From: Capronia americana
Lineage: Eukaryota > Ascomycota > Eurotiomycetes > Chaetothyriales > Herpotrichiellaceae
Assembly: GCA_016110215.1 (NCBI GenBank)
Contig: JADWQD010000009.1
Location: 746,093-810,092, forward strand
DNA: 64,000 bases
Reading direction: 5' to 3'
Part shown: in pieces, positions 1 through 11,425 of the stretch
Layout: every line of letters begins with the position of its first letter
How positions within the stretch are numbered: the stretch's first letter is position 1
Made by a program: the position numbers and the translations under genes
Notes under the pieces: generated by a model
What the model was told of the DNA's origin: nothing
Databases searched by the model: none
Seen by the model: the letters and a program-made list of their open reading frames with translations, nothing else

Positions 1-358
1 GTGAAGTGGAAGTAGGGCCGAGTGGACAGTGGCTCAAGATCGACATGCATCGGTCCATGGTATGAAGGGCTTCCCGAAGGTAAAGGAGGTGCGGAAGCCA
101 TCGCGCTCGGATCGGACTCATCTTTACAGTCAAGGAAAGCGTATTGGTATGCGCTCTGTGTGGGTATGGGTCCTCTATTGTGTTTTGAAGCTTTTCATCA
201 TTTTGTCTCTGACCATTCTGTTTGAAGAAAGTCGAACTAAAGACACCGGTTCTGAAGACTCCAGAATGCAGAACAGTATTTGACAGAGAGGAGCATGCTC
301 CCCCAGGACCTCCGCCACATGAGCTTTCTCGGACTGGGCCCCCGTGGTGTGCTCCATT
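1..358. other. Intergenic, no gene recognised
   Basis: Several overlapping short frames exist on both strands, but none looks like a protein family or shows a convincing start with splice context. This is downstream (3') of the minus-strand gene that ends at 359. Confidence 0.5.
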
Positions 359-1273
359 CTATGCGCGTTCGCTCTGCAAGACACCATACTGTCCGGCCTC
401 ACCAGCTTGGCTCTCCTCACCCTTCTGTCTCGAGCGGCCACCCTCCGTACCAGCCTGCCCGAGCTCGCGTACTGGATCATCGTTCCGTCCCTCAAACTCT
501 CTCTCTGCAAGTCTACCAGGATCGTTCACTGTGCCAATAGCACCCGTAAAGGTCTTCGTCTTTGGTATGCTCTCCGTTTGGTCGGCATCTTCAAGGTTTG
601 CTCCCTTCGGTTTGAAGGTATTGTCGGACACAGCTTGGCCGGTGACATTGGCAATGTAGCCTGGTGCAGCATCCACGTGAGGACGAATCCCGCTGCCTGA
701 TGTTGGACCTGAGCCACCTGAACCGCCTCCAGCGCCAGCACCGGTGCCAGTCAGTGAAGTGGTTCCCTTGGTTGCTGCATCGCCGGATCGGATTTGAGAT
801 TCATCAGGAGCACCTGCGGAAGAGGAGATCGTAGATGCGCCGACATCACTTGCTCCAGCTGGTCCACCAGTCGAACTTCCAGCTCCTGACTGGGTGAAGG
901 TGCTTGAGCCACCTCCGGAATAGGCACCGTGATCACTATGGTGGCCGTCAAACTGTGCTTTGCCCGCACCTTCTGGGTATTTCAAGCCCGTGACACCTTT
1001 TACATCGGCTCCCTGGCCTAGGGCATCTTGCCTCTCACGGTGAGAGCCATCAGTGGCGGGAGGAAGAGCAGTGGCTCCTGAGGTATCTGTGTTGTTGAGA
1101 GTGGACTGATTGCCCTTCACGCCGAGGGGTGCTGCGTTGGTATTCTCAGCAAACGCTCCCTTGTTCTGCAAAGACTCTGCTGCCAGGGAGTCGGCAGCAA
1201 CTGCACCCGTTGGTTCTCGGGCGATTCCGACGTCTTCAGGCTTCGGTGCACGAGGATTTGCTGTGAAAGACAT
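359..1273 (-). CDS. Disordered Gly/Ser/Thr/Ala-rich fungal protein, unknown function
   Basis: This is an intronless frame of 304 residues. It starts at ATG 1273 with MSFTANPRAPKPEDVG and stops with TAG at 359. The protein is strongly hydrophilic. It has no hydrophobic segment or signal peptide and is dominated by Gly, Ser, Thr and Ala, with a glycine-rich stretch near residues 160-200. An ordered-looking N-terminus (TGAVAADSLAAESL, then FAENTNAA) resembles conserved fungal hypothetical proteins of hydrophilin-like composition, from memory only. No catalytic motif is visible. A stress or desiccation-protection role is inference from composition. The C-terminal 60 residues are more charged (EREFEGRNDD), so an unseen intron near the 3' end cannot be excluded. 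It lies in tandem with SPE3 on the same strand, 506 bp apart. Confidence 0.7.
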   Translation of the reverse strand: MSFTANPRAPKPEDVGIAREPTGAVAADSLAAESLQNKGAFAENTNAAPLGVKGNQSTLNNTDTSGATALPPATDGSHRERQDALGQGADVKGVTGLKYPEGAGKAQFDGHHSDHGAYSGGGSSTFTQSGAGSSTGGPAGASDVGASTISSSAGAPDESQIRSGDAATKGTTSLTGTGAGAGGGSGGSGPTSGSGIRPHVDAAPGYIANVTGQAVSDNTFKPKGANLEDADQTESIPKTKTFTGAIGTVNDPGRLAEREFEGRNDDPVRELGQAGTEGGRSRQKGEESQAGEAGQYGVLQSERA

Positions 1274-1779
1274 GCTGGAGAGTCCGCGAATCTGTGTCTC
1301 TTGGGTGTAGCTGATGGGAATGGGATTTCTGGTTCGAAATTTTCAGGTAGTTGAATCTCTTAGTTGTTTCACAATAAAGGGAAGGAAAAGAATGCACGAG
1401 ATCATGGTGAACTGTAGAAATACTGTGCAATTGATCAACATGAAGGCCGTCCATTGGATCTAGCATGACATCATCTCGAGGTCCACTGTGAAGTCATGCT
1501 GAATTGAGCTCCGAAACTCTTTCATTGGCTGAGATAATTGATCCATGATTGGGAGCACGTCGCTCAAAGCTGGTTTTTGATCCGATAGGAGTGTCTATCA
1601 TTAAAAGTCGTACTCGTAGTCTCGTCTCAATCTCTATTGCCTTGTGTGCATGTTGCCTCTTTGCACCGAAGGTATCTTAACGCCAACCGGGAAAGATGTA
1701 GCAAAACGGAAGTCAACGTTGGTATCATGCCGGCTCCACAGAACTGAAAATTTGACAAATCCCTCCTGCGTGTGCGTTT
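1274..1779. other. Intergenic between SPE3 and the disordered-protein gene
   Basis: This 506 bp stretch holds the 3' side of SPE3 and the upstream region of the minus-strand gene at 359-1273. One copy of the octamer TACTCGTA is at 1611-1618. I see nothing else that I can support. Confidence 0.5.
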
Positions 1780-2814
1780 CTACTTCAGCATTTTGCGGGC
1801 GAAGGTGGGCAAGACAAAGCTCGCTCTGTGGATCTCCTTGTTGTAGTACTTGCAGTACTTCTCCTCTTCCTCGGGACTCCATGATCGCAGAGGTTCCTTG
1901 ACGTTTCGGTTCGGGTCCTTGCAGCAGACCATGAAACCAATCTGGCCGGAAGGATAGGTGGGGATCGTGGTGTAAGCGTATTCGACGACTGGGAACACTT
2001 CCTTGCAGTCTTTCTTGAGCTTCGTGATGAGCGGCAGATGAAGCCATTGGTTTTCGGCTGGTGAGCACAGTGTTAGCAGCGTGATCGATGCGGTTATCGT
2101 AAAACAGAGCCTTGCGAGCTCAAAGAGATGTGTAGGAAGAAGGGTGCGCACAACCTTGGGTAGTTATAACACCACCATCTTTCAAAGCTCCGTACAGGAG
2201 TTCAAAGTAAGGCTTCTGGAAAAGAGTCTCCGCTGGGCCTTCCGGATCGCTGCTGTCCGTAATGATGACATCAAACTCGTTCTTGCGATCCGCCAGAAAC
2301 TTGAAGCCGTCTCCGATGAAGGTTTCGACCGCAGGGTGTTGGTAGCCGATGGACATGCCAGGAAGGTACTTCTTGCTGACGCGAATGACGGCTTCGTCGA
2401 TATCGCATAGGATCGCCTTCTCTACCGATTCGTGCTTGATGACCTCCCGCAAAACACCGCCGTCACCGCCGCCAATGACAAGGACTTTCTGGGGGTTTGG
2501 GTGGGAATTCATAGCCAGGTGTGTGATCATCTCTTGGTATGAAAACTCGTCCCTCTCAGTGCACTGGATGACATTGTCGAGGACAAGGACGGTGCCGTGG
2601 TCGCTGCTCTCGAAGACCAGGACGTCTTGGTATTTAGACTTCTCGTGATGCAGTACTTGGTTGACCTTGAGGGTCATGGCCTGGCCCGGCCACATGTCCG
2701 AGATCTCTCGGAACCAGCCATCTAAGGAGACCTATGTTAGACATTCTCCTTCAGCAGCGGGAGCAGGAGATAATTAATCTTACCTTTGATGGTGGGATGG
2801 GTGATCTCTGCCAT
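1780..2814 (-). CDS. SPE3: Spermidine synthase
   Basis: Transfers the aminopropyl group of decarboxylated S-adenosylmethionine to putrescine, making spermidine in the cytosol. Three exons fit: complement 2784-2814, 2155-2721 and 1780-2057. They give 291 residues, the usual length of the family. Exon 1 encodes MAEITHPTIK and joins to DGWFREISDMWPGQA. The nucleotide-binding core VLVIGGGDGGVLREV is near residues 85-100. The catalytic-loop region DSSDPEGPAETLF follows, then the conserved PYFELLYGALKDGG. All splice junctions are GT-AG and keep phase; for example TTQ joins to AENQWLHLP across the second intron. The protein ends YNKEIHRASFVLPTFARKMLK-stop. Neighbours give no functional hint. Family assignment is very secure; SPE3 is used by analogy with yeast. 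Confidence 0.96.
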
Positions 2815-3512
2815 TCTGAAGGGTGACCTAACGAGGTGGAAACGAGTGATAGCACGCGGGGTACGAATCAATGGCCGTGGAAAAGTTCGAAGGGGAACGA
2901 GCGCGAGAATGGTAGCGGTCAATAAGAAAAGGAAGAGGGAAGAAGGAGCAACTCCGACTGAAAAGGAATCGGGCAGCGACAACCAAGAAGCCGTCCGGTG
3001 AATAAACCCTTCAAGTTCGTCTTGTGACTGCGTCGAGGGAACCGCGTTTGTTCTCTTCTCACACTAAAAATTTTGTTTTCAAAGCGGGGTGCCAGTTTTG
3101 CTGTTCTTCATCCATTCGTCACGACGATTTGTCCCTGACGGGGGGACCAGGGCCACATCAGGAATGGCTTTACCAAATCATCTTTGCGGCTAGGGCTTCA
3201 CCAGGTTCCGTCGTCTGGTGGCCAGAGGTTCTGAGTTCCGCAGCTTCCCGTCCCTAGCAATACCAGTCGCGCCACATGTAACCCTCAGGAAAAAGTTCCC
3301 AAGACTGTTGGAGAGGCAGCCACTAACTAGCCACAATGGACAGCGCCCAGAGTTTCTGGGTGCACCGAGCCCTTCGATTCTACCAACAGACATTGTAGCG
3401 CCCAGGATTGATACGCGTTTGAACAATTATTATTGTTGGCGAACACTCGCCTGAAACAAACTGATTCTGGAGCTGGCACGGTCCTAAAGCCGGATGACCC
3501 ATGCCAGCAGTA
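2815..3512. other. Intergenic upstream of SPE3
   Basis: This 698 bp stretch between the SPE3 start codon and the 3' end of the MFS gene presumably contains the SPE3 promoter. It has short frames only. I recognise no regulatory element. Confidence 0.5.
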
Positions 3513-5722
3513 TTACTGCTCAACCTCCTTCGTCTCCTTTGCCTTGGCACCACCAATTTCCTTCTCCAAGTGGACCTCAACATGGTTTGTGAAGTATTTC
3601 GAAGGATCTCGAACAGCCACCGCACAAGCCATTGCAATGACACCGAAGGGGATTGAAGCCAACCAAGTGATGCGGAATCCATAGGCATAACCCAAACGAG
3701 CTGCCTCGACAGCATTGTCAAAAACTGATGCTGACACGCTGGGCACAGTGGCAGCCTGGCCTGGAACGCCGACAAGAGTCAATGATACCGCCTCGATCAA
3801 ATCCGGAATAGTCTTGGCAGAGACACCCGCCGCCACAGCGGTGTTGGCGATGCGTTTGGCAACCTGCTTCGCCGAGATCTGGTTGAAAATGGACGAGAAG
3901 ATGACCGAACCGACGGCTCCGCCCAGAGAGCGGAATGTTCCAATCAGTCCGATGGCCACACCCAGATCACGCTGAGGTACGTGCAGCGAAGCTGTCGTGT
4001 AGCAATTGAGTGTGATCCAGCCGAATGGAAGCATGGCGAGGAACTGCACGGCCATGAGCCAGTTGAGGTTATGTGGCGTGATGAGTGCGGCAAGGCCGAA
4101 GAAGAGAGTTTGCATGAAAACCGAGAAGGTGAGTTGGATGTGGACATGCTTGATGTAATGCACCAGTCCGGGGATGATAACGCCTCCGACAAGCTGGCCA
4201 GCGCTATTTTACTGTTAGCCAGACTCTCAATGGTTATTCCACTAGCCACGGATGCTTACCCAGATGGAATCGAATAAACACCGATCTTTATCGGATCTGC
4301 GGTATGAAGGTACAGAATTGTTTGAGCGTTGAGTGCCGATGCAGCGAAGAACACCATACCCGCGACGAAGACAAGCATGAGCAGTGACGAAAAGTTCCGG
4401 AAGCTCCTGAACAGGTACCATGGGAAGAGGGGATCCTTTGCCACGGTGAAGTCATACACGAAAGATCCCAAAAAGACCAAGAGGCCGAGTATGAGCGGCG
4501 CAAGAGTACCTGCCGCTTTCCAGGGCTACAAATTATCATTAGCTGATTTTCAACACTGACGACACTTTCAGAGAGCCAGAGTCATCAACGAGAGGGTAGA
4601 ATACTCACATAGGTGTTGCCACCAGAATTCAGGCCGTAGAGGAACACGGCCAGACCGGAGACAAAGAGGAAAGTGCCGACAAAATCGAGCTCTTTGAATT
4701 CCTGCCACCTCGTCTTGCCATCGGGACGCGGGTGACTGGGCGGGAAATACACGAAGAACGTCCCGACTAACGAGAATCCGCCATATCCCATCCTGCGAAT
4801 ATACATTAGCTTCTACCGATGTTGACGGGAAGACCACAGCAACCACTTCGAGGGAGATTGGCTCTGCCAGGCGCTGACAAGACTTACGCGATATAGTACA
4901 TGACTCGCCAACTGGCGTGAGACAGAAGAGCATTGGCAAGGAGTGTTCCTGCGATGGCCCAGCTCGCAAGGTTGAGTTCTGTCCAGGCGAGACCGGCACC
5001 ACGCCACTTGTTGGGCAAGATTTCAGAGATACCTGTTCGGGGAGTTAGGAGGACGCCGCTCTCTATCGAGCCAGTGAGCATGCTTACCAGCGTAGGCGAC
5101 AGATACTGTGCCAATGGAACCTCCCAAAATGACCTCACCAGCAATAAGCTGGTTCATGCTTTGTGCGCTGCATGCAACAGCACCGCCGATCTGTCCCGGT
5201 GTTAGAGAGCAATACTGAGGCAAAACGGGTGGTCACGGGCATCCCAAGTCTCTCGGCTGGGAGATCGCCATGGGCACAGCAGTTGTCATGACGTAACCCA
5301 ACGTGAGCAGCAAGGGGAGAACATACAATGGTAAGGAGTTGCCCAACAAGGATCACATATCGTCGACCGAACACATCGGACAGCCTTCCTGCAATGGAAA
5401 AACCGACAGCGGCGGCGGCACCCCAGCCGGATGGGATCCAAAAATCGATGTTCTCACCGCCCAATTTTTGGCTCAATTGCACTAAAATAGGCGTTGCCAG
5501 AATAAAACCGAAAATAATAGGACCGGTGAAAGAAGTCCCGAGGAAAAGAGCAGAGAGGATAACTGAGAGACTGAGCTTCTCAGCATGCTCTGGATTGTCC
5601 TCGAGCGCAGCTTTGTGCGGGTCTTCATATCCGGCCGAGACATCTTTACCCTCACTGTGGGCGACTTCAATCTCATGGTCCATGGCCGCCTTGTGCTCTA
5701 CAGTCTCGTTCATGGCGAACAC
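3513..5722 (-). CDS. MFS transporter, TRI12/siderophore-transporter type
   Basis: A predicted plasma-membrane proton antiporter with about 14 TM segments. Six exons fit in frame: complement 5327-5722, 5088-5190, 4888-5032, 4609-4792, 4260-4525 and 3513-4203, giving 594 residues. A charged N-terminus (residues 1-50) precedes the first TM. The MFS motif A, GRLSDVFGRR, is at residues 112-121. AGEVILGGSIGTVSVAYAG and ISEILPNKWRG follow, as in trichothecene efflux pumps and siderophore-iron transporters. The loop QRDLGVAIGLIGTFRSLGGA is near residue 420. The C-terminus is hydrophilic and Lys/Glu-rich. A second ATG at 5713 is an alternative start. The gene is divergent from a P450 (725 bp apart), so efflux of a P450 product is possible but unproven. 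The substrate cannot be read from sequence. Confidence 0.9.
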
Positions 5723-6447
5723 CGATGCTGACAGTTACGAGGTACAATGCGGGATGCGGAGGAGGAGGAGTACGAGCGGGATGAAAAGTCTGGGGAATCA
5801 GAGTGAGACGAGCCACGACTTTTTGTATCAACCTCCAAAGTGGCTCTAATCGACCCTGCCCCCTTGTCAACATCTGCCATGTGGAGGACGCGGTCGAAAT
5901 GGCCTTCCCTGCCTCAGCTCTAGGCCAGTTTGGCTCTTGAGGCTTGATCTTCGGGGTCGCGTTGGTCTAGCCTCTAGGCGTTTGGGGACCCAGGCGATGA
6001 GTCTTTGATGTTGGGGGATCCGCCAGGGAAGTGCCAATGGTCCAATGGAAACCCCGTTATCCGAAAGCAATTGGGCTAAAAGCTTAGGCGTGCTTGATCA
6101 AGCCAGCGCCCCGGAGCAAGATGCAGGCTTCCATCGCTGCCACTTTCGGCCGGAAGTCTAAGACCCCACAATGCCCGGTCATTCTCCGCGTGGCTCCCCC
6201 GAAGGTTGTCTCGCTAGACTCGTGGGGCTGGAGGTCGGCTTGCGGGGGAATCCCACCTGGATCTCCCTCTGACCATTCTTCCCACTGCCGAAACCGCTGC
6301 TGACATGACGGAGATTATAATTGGGAAGACTAATGTCTTTTATCTTGCCTGGGCCGCTCCCTTTGTGCTGCGTATAGGATCAACTATCCAGGACCAGCGG
6401 GCTGTAATTTGTGGGATACGAATTCAGACCGAGGCAATACTGCTCCG
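5723..6447. promoter_or_regulatory. Shared divergent promoter region, MFS pump / P450
   Basis: This 725 bp spacer separates the divergent start codons of the TRI12-type transporter (5722, minus) and the P450 (6448, plus). I see no open frame that looks real. Co-regulation is inference from the arrangement. No specific factor site could be assigned with confidence. Confidence 0.4.
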
Positions 6448-8048
6448 ATGGCTGACACAGCCAACGTTCGTTCTCTCCTGCCATGGGCGCCGGTCATTCT
6501 GCTGGTGGCCTATTATCCGGTACTTCTGATATACCGGTTATTTTTCTCGCCTATGAGCAAGATTGCAGGGCCGTGGATCACAAGAATATCTGACGTTCCG
6601 GAAGCAAATGCTCTGAAGGACAAAAGACGAGCTGAATGGGCTAACGAACTGTTTGCTCAATATCCGGATTCCGTGGCGGTAAGGACACGCCCAAATGCGG
6701 TGTCATTCAACCACCCGGATGCCGTAAAGGCCATCTATGGTATGTCGAGTTCACACAGCGATATGTGAGTTCCATACTGACAGAGGCTCCAGGCCATGGA
6801 AAGGGATCCGAGGAGTTTGGCAAGTCCAGCTGGTACGATGCTTTCTCGACTACTGGCGAGTCCTTGTTCTCGACACGGTCGAAGAAGAATCATGCACGCA
6901 AGAGACGCATGGTCTCGCATGGTTTCAGCATGCAGTCTCTGTATTCTTTCGAGCCGTACGTCGACGCCGTGATGGAGATCTTCATTCAAAAGATGGACGG
7001 GTTCGCCAGCACCGGGCAGCCATTCGACATTTACTTCTGGTTCGAGCTCTTCACCATGGACCTAATGGGCGAACTTGCCTTTGGTCACAACTTTGGCGCC
7101 ATTCAGGGCGGCCAACCGGTCAAGTACTCGAAGCTTGTAGAGCTGTCTCAGCGCTTTGCCAATTTGAGTGGTCTGTTACCGTTTGGCAAGTACAACGTGA
7201 AAGTCCTCAGCTGGGTGCCTTCGCCATATATTCAGCAGCTGTACAAGGCGCGACTTGAATATCTCGAGTATGCCAGGCAAGCGCTGGAGAGTCGATTCCA
7301 GGACAACCGGAACCAGGCGCCTCTTGGCGGCAAGCCACGGCAGGACATTATGCAGCGATTCATCGAGGCCCAGGACCCAGAAACCGGCGAGCGGATGGGA
7401 TTCCCAGAGCTCAGAGCTGAGGCATCCTCGTTGATGGTCGCCGGTGCCAGCACAGGCTCGGTTACCATGAATTGGATGACCTACTATCTACAGAAGAACC
7501 CGTCGGTAAGACAACGAATCATTAGTCAACTCGAGGAGATGTTTCCTGATAACCTCGACGCTGCTACGCCTCTTCCATTTTCGTCACTGAACAAACTCAG
7601 CCTCCTCGAGGCCACGGAAATCGAGTGCTTACGAATGCACCCGCCAATCGGTTACTCTATGCCGCGCATGACTCCTCCTCAAGGCGCCGTCATCTGTGGC
7701 GTCTACGTTCCCGGCAACGTTGACGTCGGCGTTCCCGCACTTTCAATCGGCCGCAATCCAACGGTGTACCGCGACCCGAATACCTGGAACCCGGACCGCT
7801 GGTTCGATGAGAAGGCCGACTTGGCTACTATGAAGACATGTTTCCTAGGCTTTGGATTTGGCAGCAGACAATGCATCGGGCGGAACGTGGCGAACCAATT
7901 CGTCATCAAAATGATTGCGACGTTGCTGTTGAGATATGATATCCAGCTCGAGGATCCTAATCTGGTGTTGGGCACCAAAGAGTTTACGATTTTGAAGCCG
8001 GACAGAAATTATAATGTTATCTTGAGGCCGAGAAAGCAGTCAGCCTGA
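6448..8048 (+). CDS. Cytochrome P450 monooxygenase
   Basis: A microsomal heme-thiolate monooxygenase. Two exons fit: 6448-6739 and either 6793-8048 or 6784-8048, both in frame, giving 515 or 518 residues. The ATG at 6448 (MADTANVRSLLPW) is chosen because it places the ER anchor WAPVILLVAYYPVLLIY just after it, as normal for the family. The heme loop FGFGSRQCIG carries the Cys ligand near residue 458. The ExxR of helix K is in IECLRMHPP. WNPDRW marks the meander region. The I-helix reads VAGASTGSV, where most P450s have A-G-x-D/E-T-T/S: the acidic residue is Ser here and the residue after the conserved Thr is Gly. This may alter oxygen activation. The subfamily is not assignable by eye; general resemblance is to fungal pisatin-demethylase/benzoate-hydroxylase-like clans. 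Confidence 0.93.
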
Positions 8049-9981
8049 GAGGACCTCACAGAAGCCTGTCGAAGAATGGTCAGCACTCACGCTCCAGAGT
8101 GAGGACCGGATGATGTCTGGGCCTCACCACGGTTGGCAGCAAAGCAACGAGGCTCGGTGCCGGTGGCCGACACGGCAACGAAATCGTGGGGGCAAGCCCG
8201 ACTCACTCTCATACTATGGCAATCGCTACAGACATATCTGCTAGCCTGAGAGTCTTATCCGCAACGGATTCGCAGCTTTCTCAGCCAGGAGGAAACGAAT
8301 TGTTGCTTGAGCGCTGTGTTTCGTGGACAACCACTATATACACAAGTAGTTGTGCAGCGGTGATGGCCAATCTATTCCATCTACCCTCATCGGAGCTTCA
8401 GACCCTGGGAACTGATCCTATGGGACTAGAAGCTTCTACTGTGCACTCACTATTCTTCGGCTTGGTTGATAAATTTGTGTTGTCGTTGCGCAGGCATGGT
8501 CCCTTGAACAGTCGTGGCTAGTAATCAGCGCTTGGGGAGTTGCATATCTCTCGAAGATCCCCAAAGCCCGCCCAGACCCCTGTGAGCAGATAGATGTTCG
8601 AGCGGGCCCGGATGTGCATAAAATCACTGCCATATGCAAATCACAGGGGATGATATCGTGCATACCGTAGCCCATAGTGCTTTCCGTGGGACTCAATGTT
8701 CGGGACGGAGAACTCAGTCCACCACCATCATCATCAAGACAGCACCACCAGCCAGGTCCGAGAACCACTCAGTGCTTCAGCAAGGACTATGCACCCATCC
8801 CGTGTTCGTTCTTTCAAGGCCCTCTCTAGAGTCCACAGCTGACCCTCCCCGGCACTGAGACCCCCTTTCCTCGGCGCAATAAATATGACCGACCGACCTA
8901 CCCGCCGGCGCGGAGGTCGACCGGTGCGAGTACTGTGTACTGTGTACAGCGTAATGAGGTTTCGATCTGCAGTGACCCTTGTTCGAGCCGTGTCGGTCAT
9001 GAGATTTGACTCGGACGGCCAAGTCTCGAAACGAGGACCCGGTGGATGCTTACCATGTCCACGGTACGCAGCGGCACTTGGTTACTCGTACCGGTTTGTT
9101 TCGGTGTGGGTATCGATCCTTCCTTTCCCGAGAGAAACATGCTTGACTTGTCCTTACTTCGGAACTTCGGTTGTCCCACGATCGCTGCTCGCGCGTTCGT
9201 TATGTTCCGGTGCGTACGACGTGCGTGCCTTTCTTGCCGGTCATACATACTACGTACTATGTAGTTGGTCAAAGCTGGGGCGTCGTCTGGAGACATAGAC
9301 GACTGATAGTCTCTATCTTCGTTTCAGCAATGGCGACGGGCCATCACGCCCATGCGATTCATGCCACCTTCGTGAGTCGGATGGCCTACGAACTGAATCT
9401 GTCGATTGGCTCGACTCGAACTTCGAGATTAGAGCTTCGTGCAAAAATGGTCGTCCTGTCCATACACTCTGCCGTACTGATTTCTCAAAGAACGAGTCAA
9501 CGACATCGCTGTGTGCCTCGTGGTTTGTCCAACGCACTCGAGCAAACATATTCCTTTTCTGGAGATGTCCTTAATGTCCTGCTCTCGGGCTTCCCTGAGC
9601 TTGTAGGCATGCCAACATCATGGCTATCACGGATGGCAAGGCCGTGGTTGTAAAGGCCAGTGCCGTGTCTCATGTACTCTACGAAGCTCGGCCGCATTCG
9701 CACATTCTCGGAGGGCAACCGCGTTTCCAAGAGACGTTTAGAGACTTCTCGTTCGGTGACGAGAGTTCGGTTCATCGGCTCACCATACAGAAGGGCATTC
9801 CTTGTTAGTTTGGCCCCTCCTTCGTATCTCGTTCGTGCTTCGACGAGCATGGAATGGAGTCACCCTGTGGTCGCAGACCGAACTCTGACACAAGCAGGCA
9901 GACCGTGAGGATATCGAATGTGGAAAGCTGGTTGAAAGCAAAGACGTATTAGGCAACGAAGCTGGCTTGACGATCTTGTAA
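8049..9981. other. Gene-poor stretch, no supported gene
   Basis: About 1.9 kb with only short overlapping frames in all phases. It contains small alternating tracts such as GTACTGTGTACTGTGTAC near 8930, and a TACTCGTA octamer at 9082-9089. The missing 5' exon or exons of the CorA-like gene that follows may lie in its last kilobase, but I could not find a splice-consistent exon. Confidence 0.4.
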
Positions 9982-11425
9982 GCTTGGTCCTGGAGAAGTC
10001 TACGTCTGGTCTTTGCTGATACGGACCAAAGCTTCCTCAGATGCCTCCCTCGCAAACAAGTTGCATTGACCGCAGCTGCATTCGCCCAGCTTCTCGAAGT
10101 CTGTGATGTACCGCCCTCGTATCTCGAGGTCCTGTCGAACAACAATGGAGTATACTCGTCCCATGTCCTGAGAGGGCACGGCGGCCTCGCGACGCATTAT
10201 TGTGTGTGCAGAGTCTCCCAGCACGACGGTCAAACTAATGCTGAAGCAGACTTGATGGTCAAATTCCCCTTTGGACCGTTTTCGAACGGCTCACTGTTCA
10301 TGTGCCATTCCCTTGCCACAGGACACACGACATGCATCATCTCCGCCACACGGGCCCAAATCCTCGTCGAACGACTCTTCGAAGTGTTCACTCACTCTCC
10401 GCCGTCGTCCAATTCATCGAGTCCTTACGCTTTCATCCCTGTCGCCGCTCTGCTCGAACACATCCGCATCGCTGACGACGATGACCGCAACGATATTGAC
10501 CAATCCGTCTGCCGGATTGAAAACCGGTCCGGCGTTTCCCTGCACAACTTTGGGTCCAGGACCAGAGCCAAGATAGGGGAGTACGCGCTCCTGCAGAGAG
10601 AGCTGCACATGCAGGACGCCCTGATCGTCATGGCAGAGCATTGCTTCTCATTCCATGCCAAGTTCGCGGCCTTTGCCATTGGCGAGGAGCGGACTTTTGC
10701 AGATCTATTATCGACGAGGCCGGTGGAGAAGGGCAGAGGTCTAATCCAGCGAGAACAGGCCGACTACGTCCGCGCGAGCCTCACTCTCAATGCCAGCATG
10801 TCGACATGGACGCTGGAGCAGCTGCGCGCTTTGGAGAAGAGGTTGAAAGTGCAGCTCCGGGTGGTATGTTTCCCCCCCTGACCCTCTCCCCTTCTATCCC
10901 CACCGCTGCTCGTCGCTGCTGTCCCGGGGAATGATCTCCAGTACGGCATACTACACTAAAATACTTAAATTACTCCGACCTGGCCTGAAACGACCTACTG
11001 ACTGAACCGTGGAAACCACATCTTAGATCGATTCGACAATCTCCGCGACCGACGCCCTGACGATGATTCGCCTCGCCCGCGCGTCCCGCTCCGACAGCAA
11101 CACCATGAAAGCCATCACCATCCTGACCATGGTGTTCCTCCCCGCGACCTTCGTCTGTTCGCTGTTCAGCATGGGGTTTTTCGACTTCACCGCCGCCACA
11201 GCGGACGAAGACGATTCCAACCTCGGGGCCCCGCACCACCGCACGATGCGCGTCGCCGGCCAGTTTTGGATCTACTTCGCCGTGGCGGTCCCGCTGACGA
11301 TCCTGGTGCTGGGGATTTGCGCGGCGTGGCTGCAGTGGAGTGCACGGCAGGGGGACGACGACGGCGGCGGCGGCGGCGGTGGCGGGAACAAGATGGGTGC
11401 GGAGGCGAGGGGGGTGGTGCTATGA
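9982..11425 (+). CDS. CorA-like two-TM membrane protein, 5' end unresolved
   Basis: An open frame runs from 9982 (after an in-frame TAA) to 10863. It is joined by a GT-AG intron to 11027-11425. The body (LRLVFADTDQSFL, then VCDVPPSYLEVLSNNNGVYS) resembles the soluble N-domain of fungal CorA-like proteins. The C-terminal part has two helices, ITILTMVFLPATFVCSLFSM and FWIYFAVAVPLTILVLGICA, which is the CorA layout. The GMN selectivity motif expected after the first helix is replaced by SMGFF, so Mg2+ transport should not be assumed. There is no ATG in frame before about 10254, so either an upstream exon is missing from my model or the gene has lost its start. The tail is a poly-Gly run followed by NKMGAEARGVVL. 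It converges on PEX14. Confidence 0.65.

Noticed and set aside
8734..9022. Two overlapping minus-strand Arg-rich frames
   Set aside because: No family resemblance; Arg/Thr/Ser-rich composition of noncoding type.
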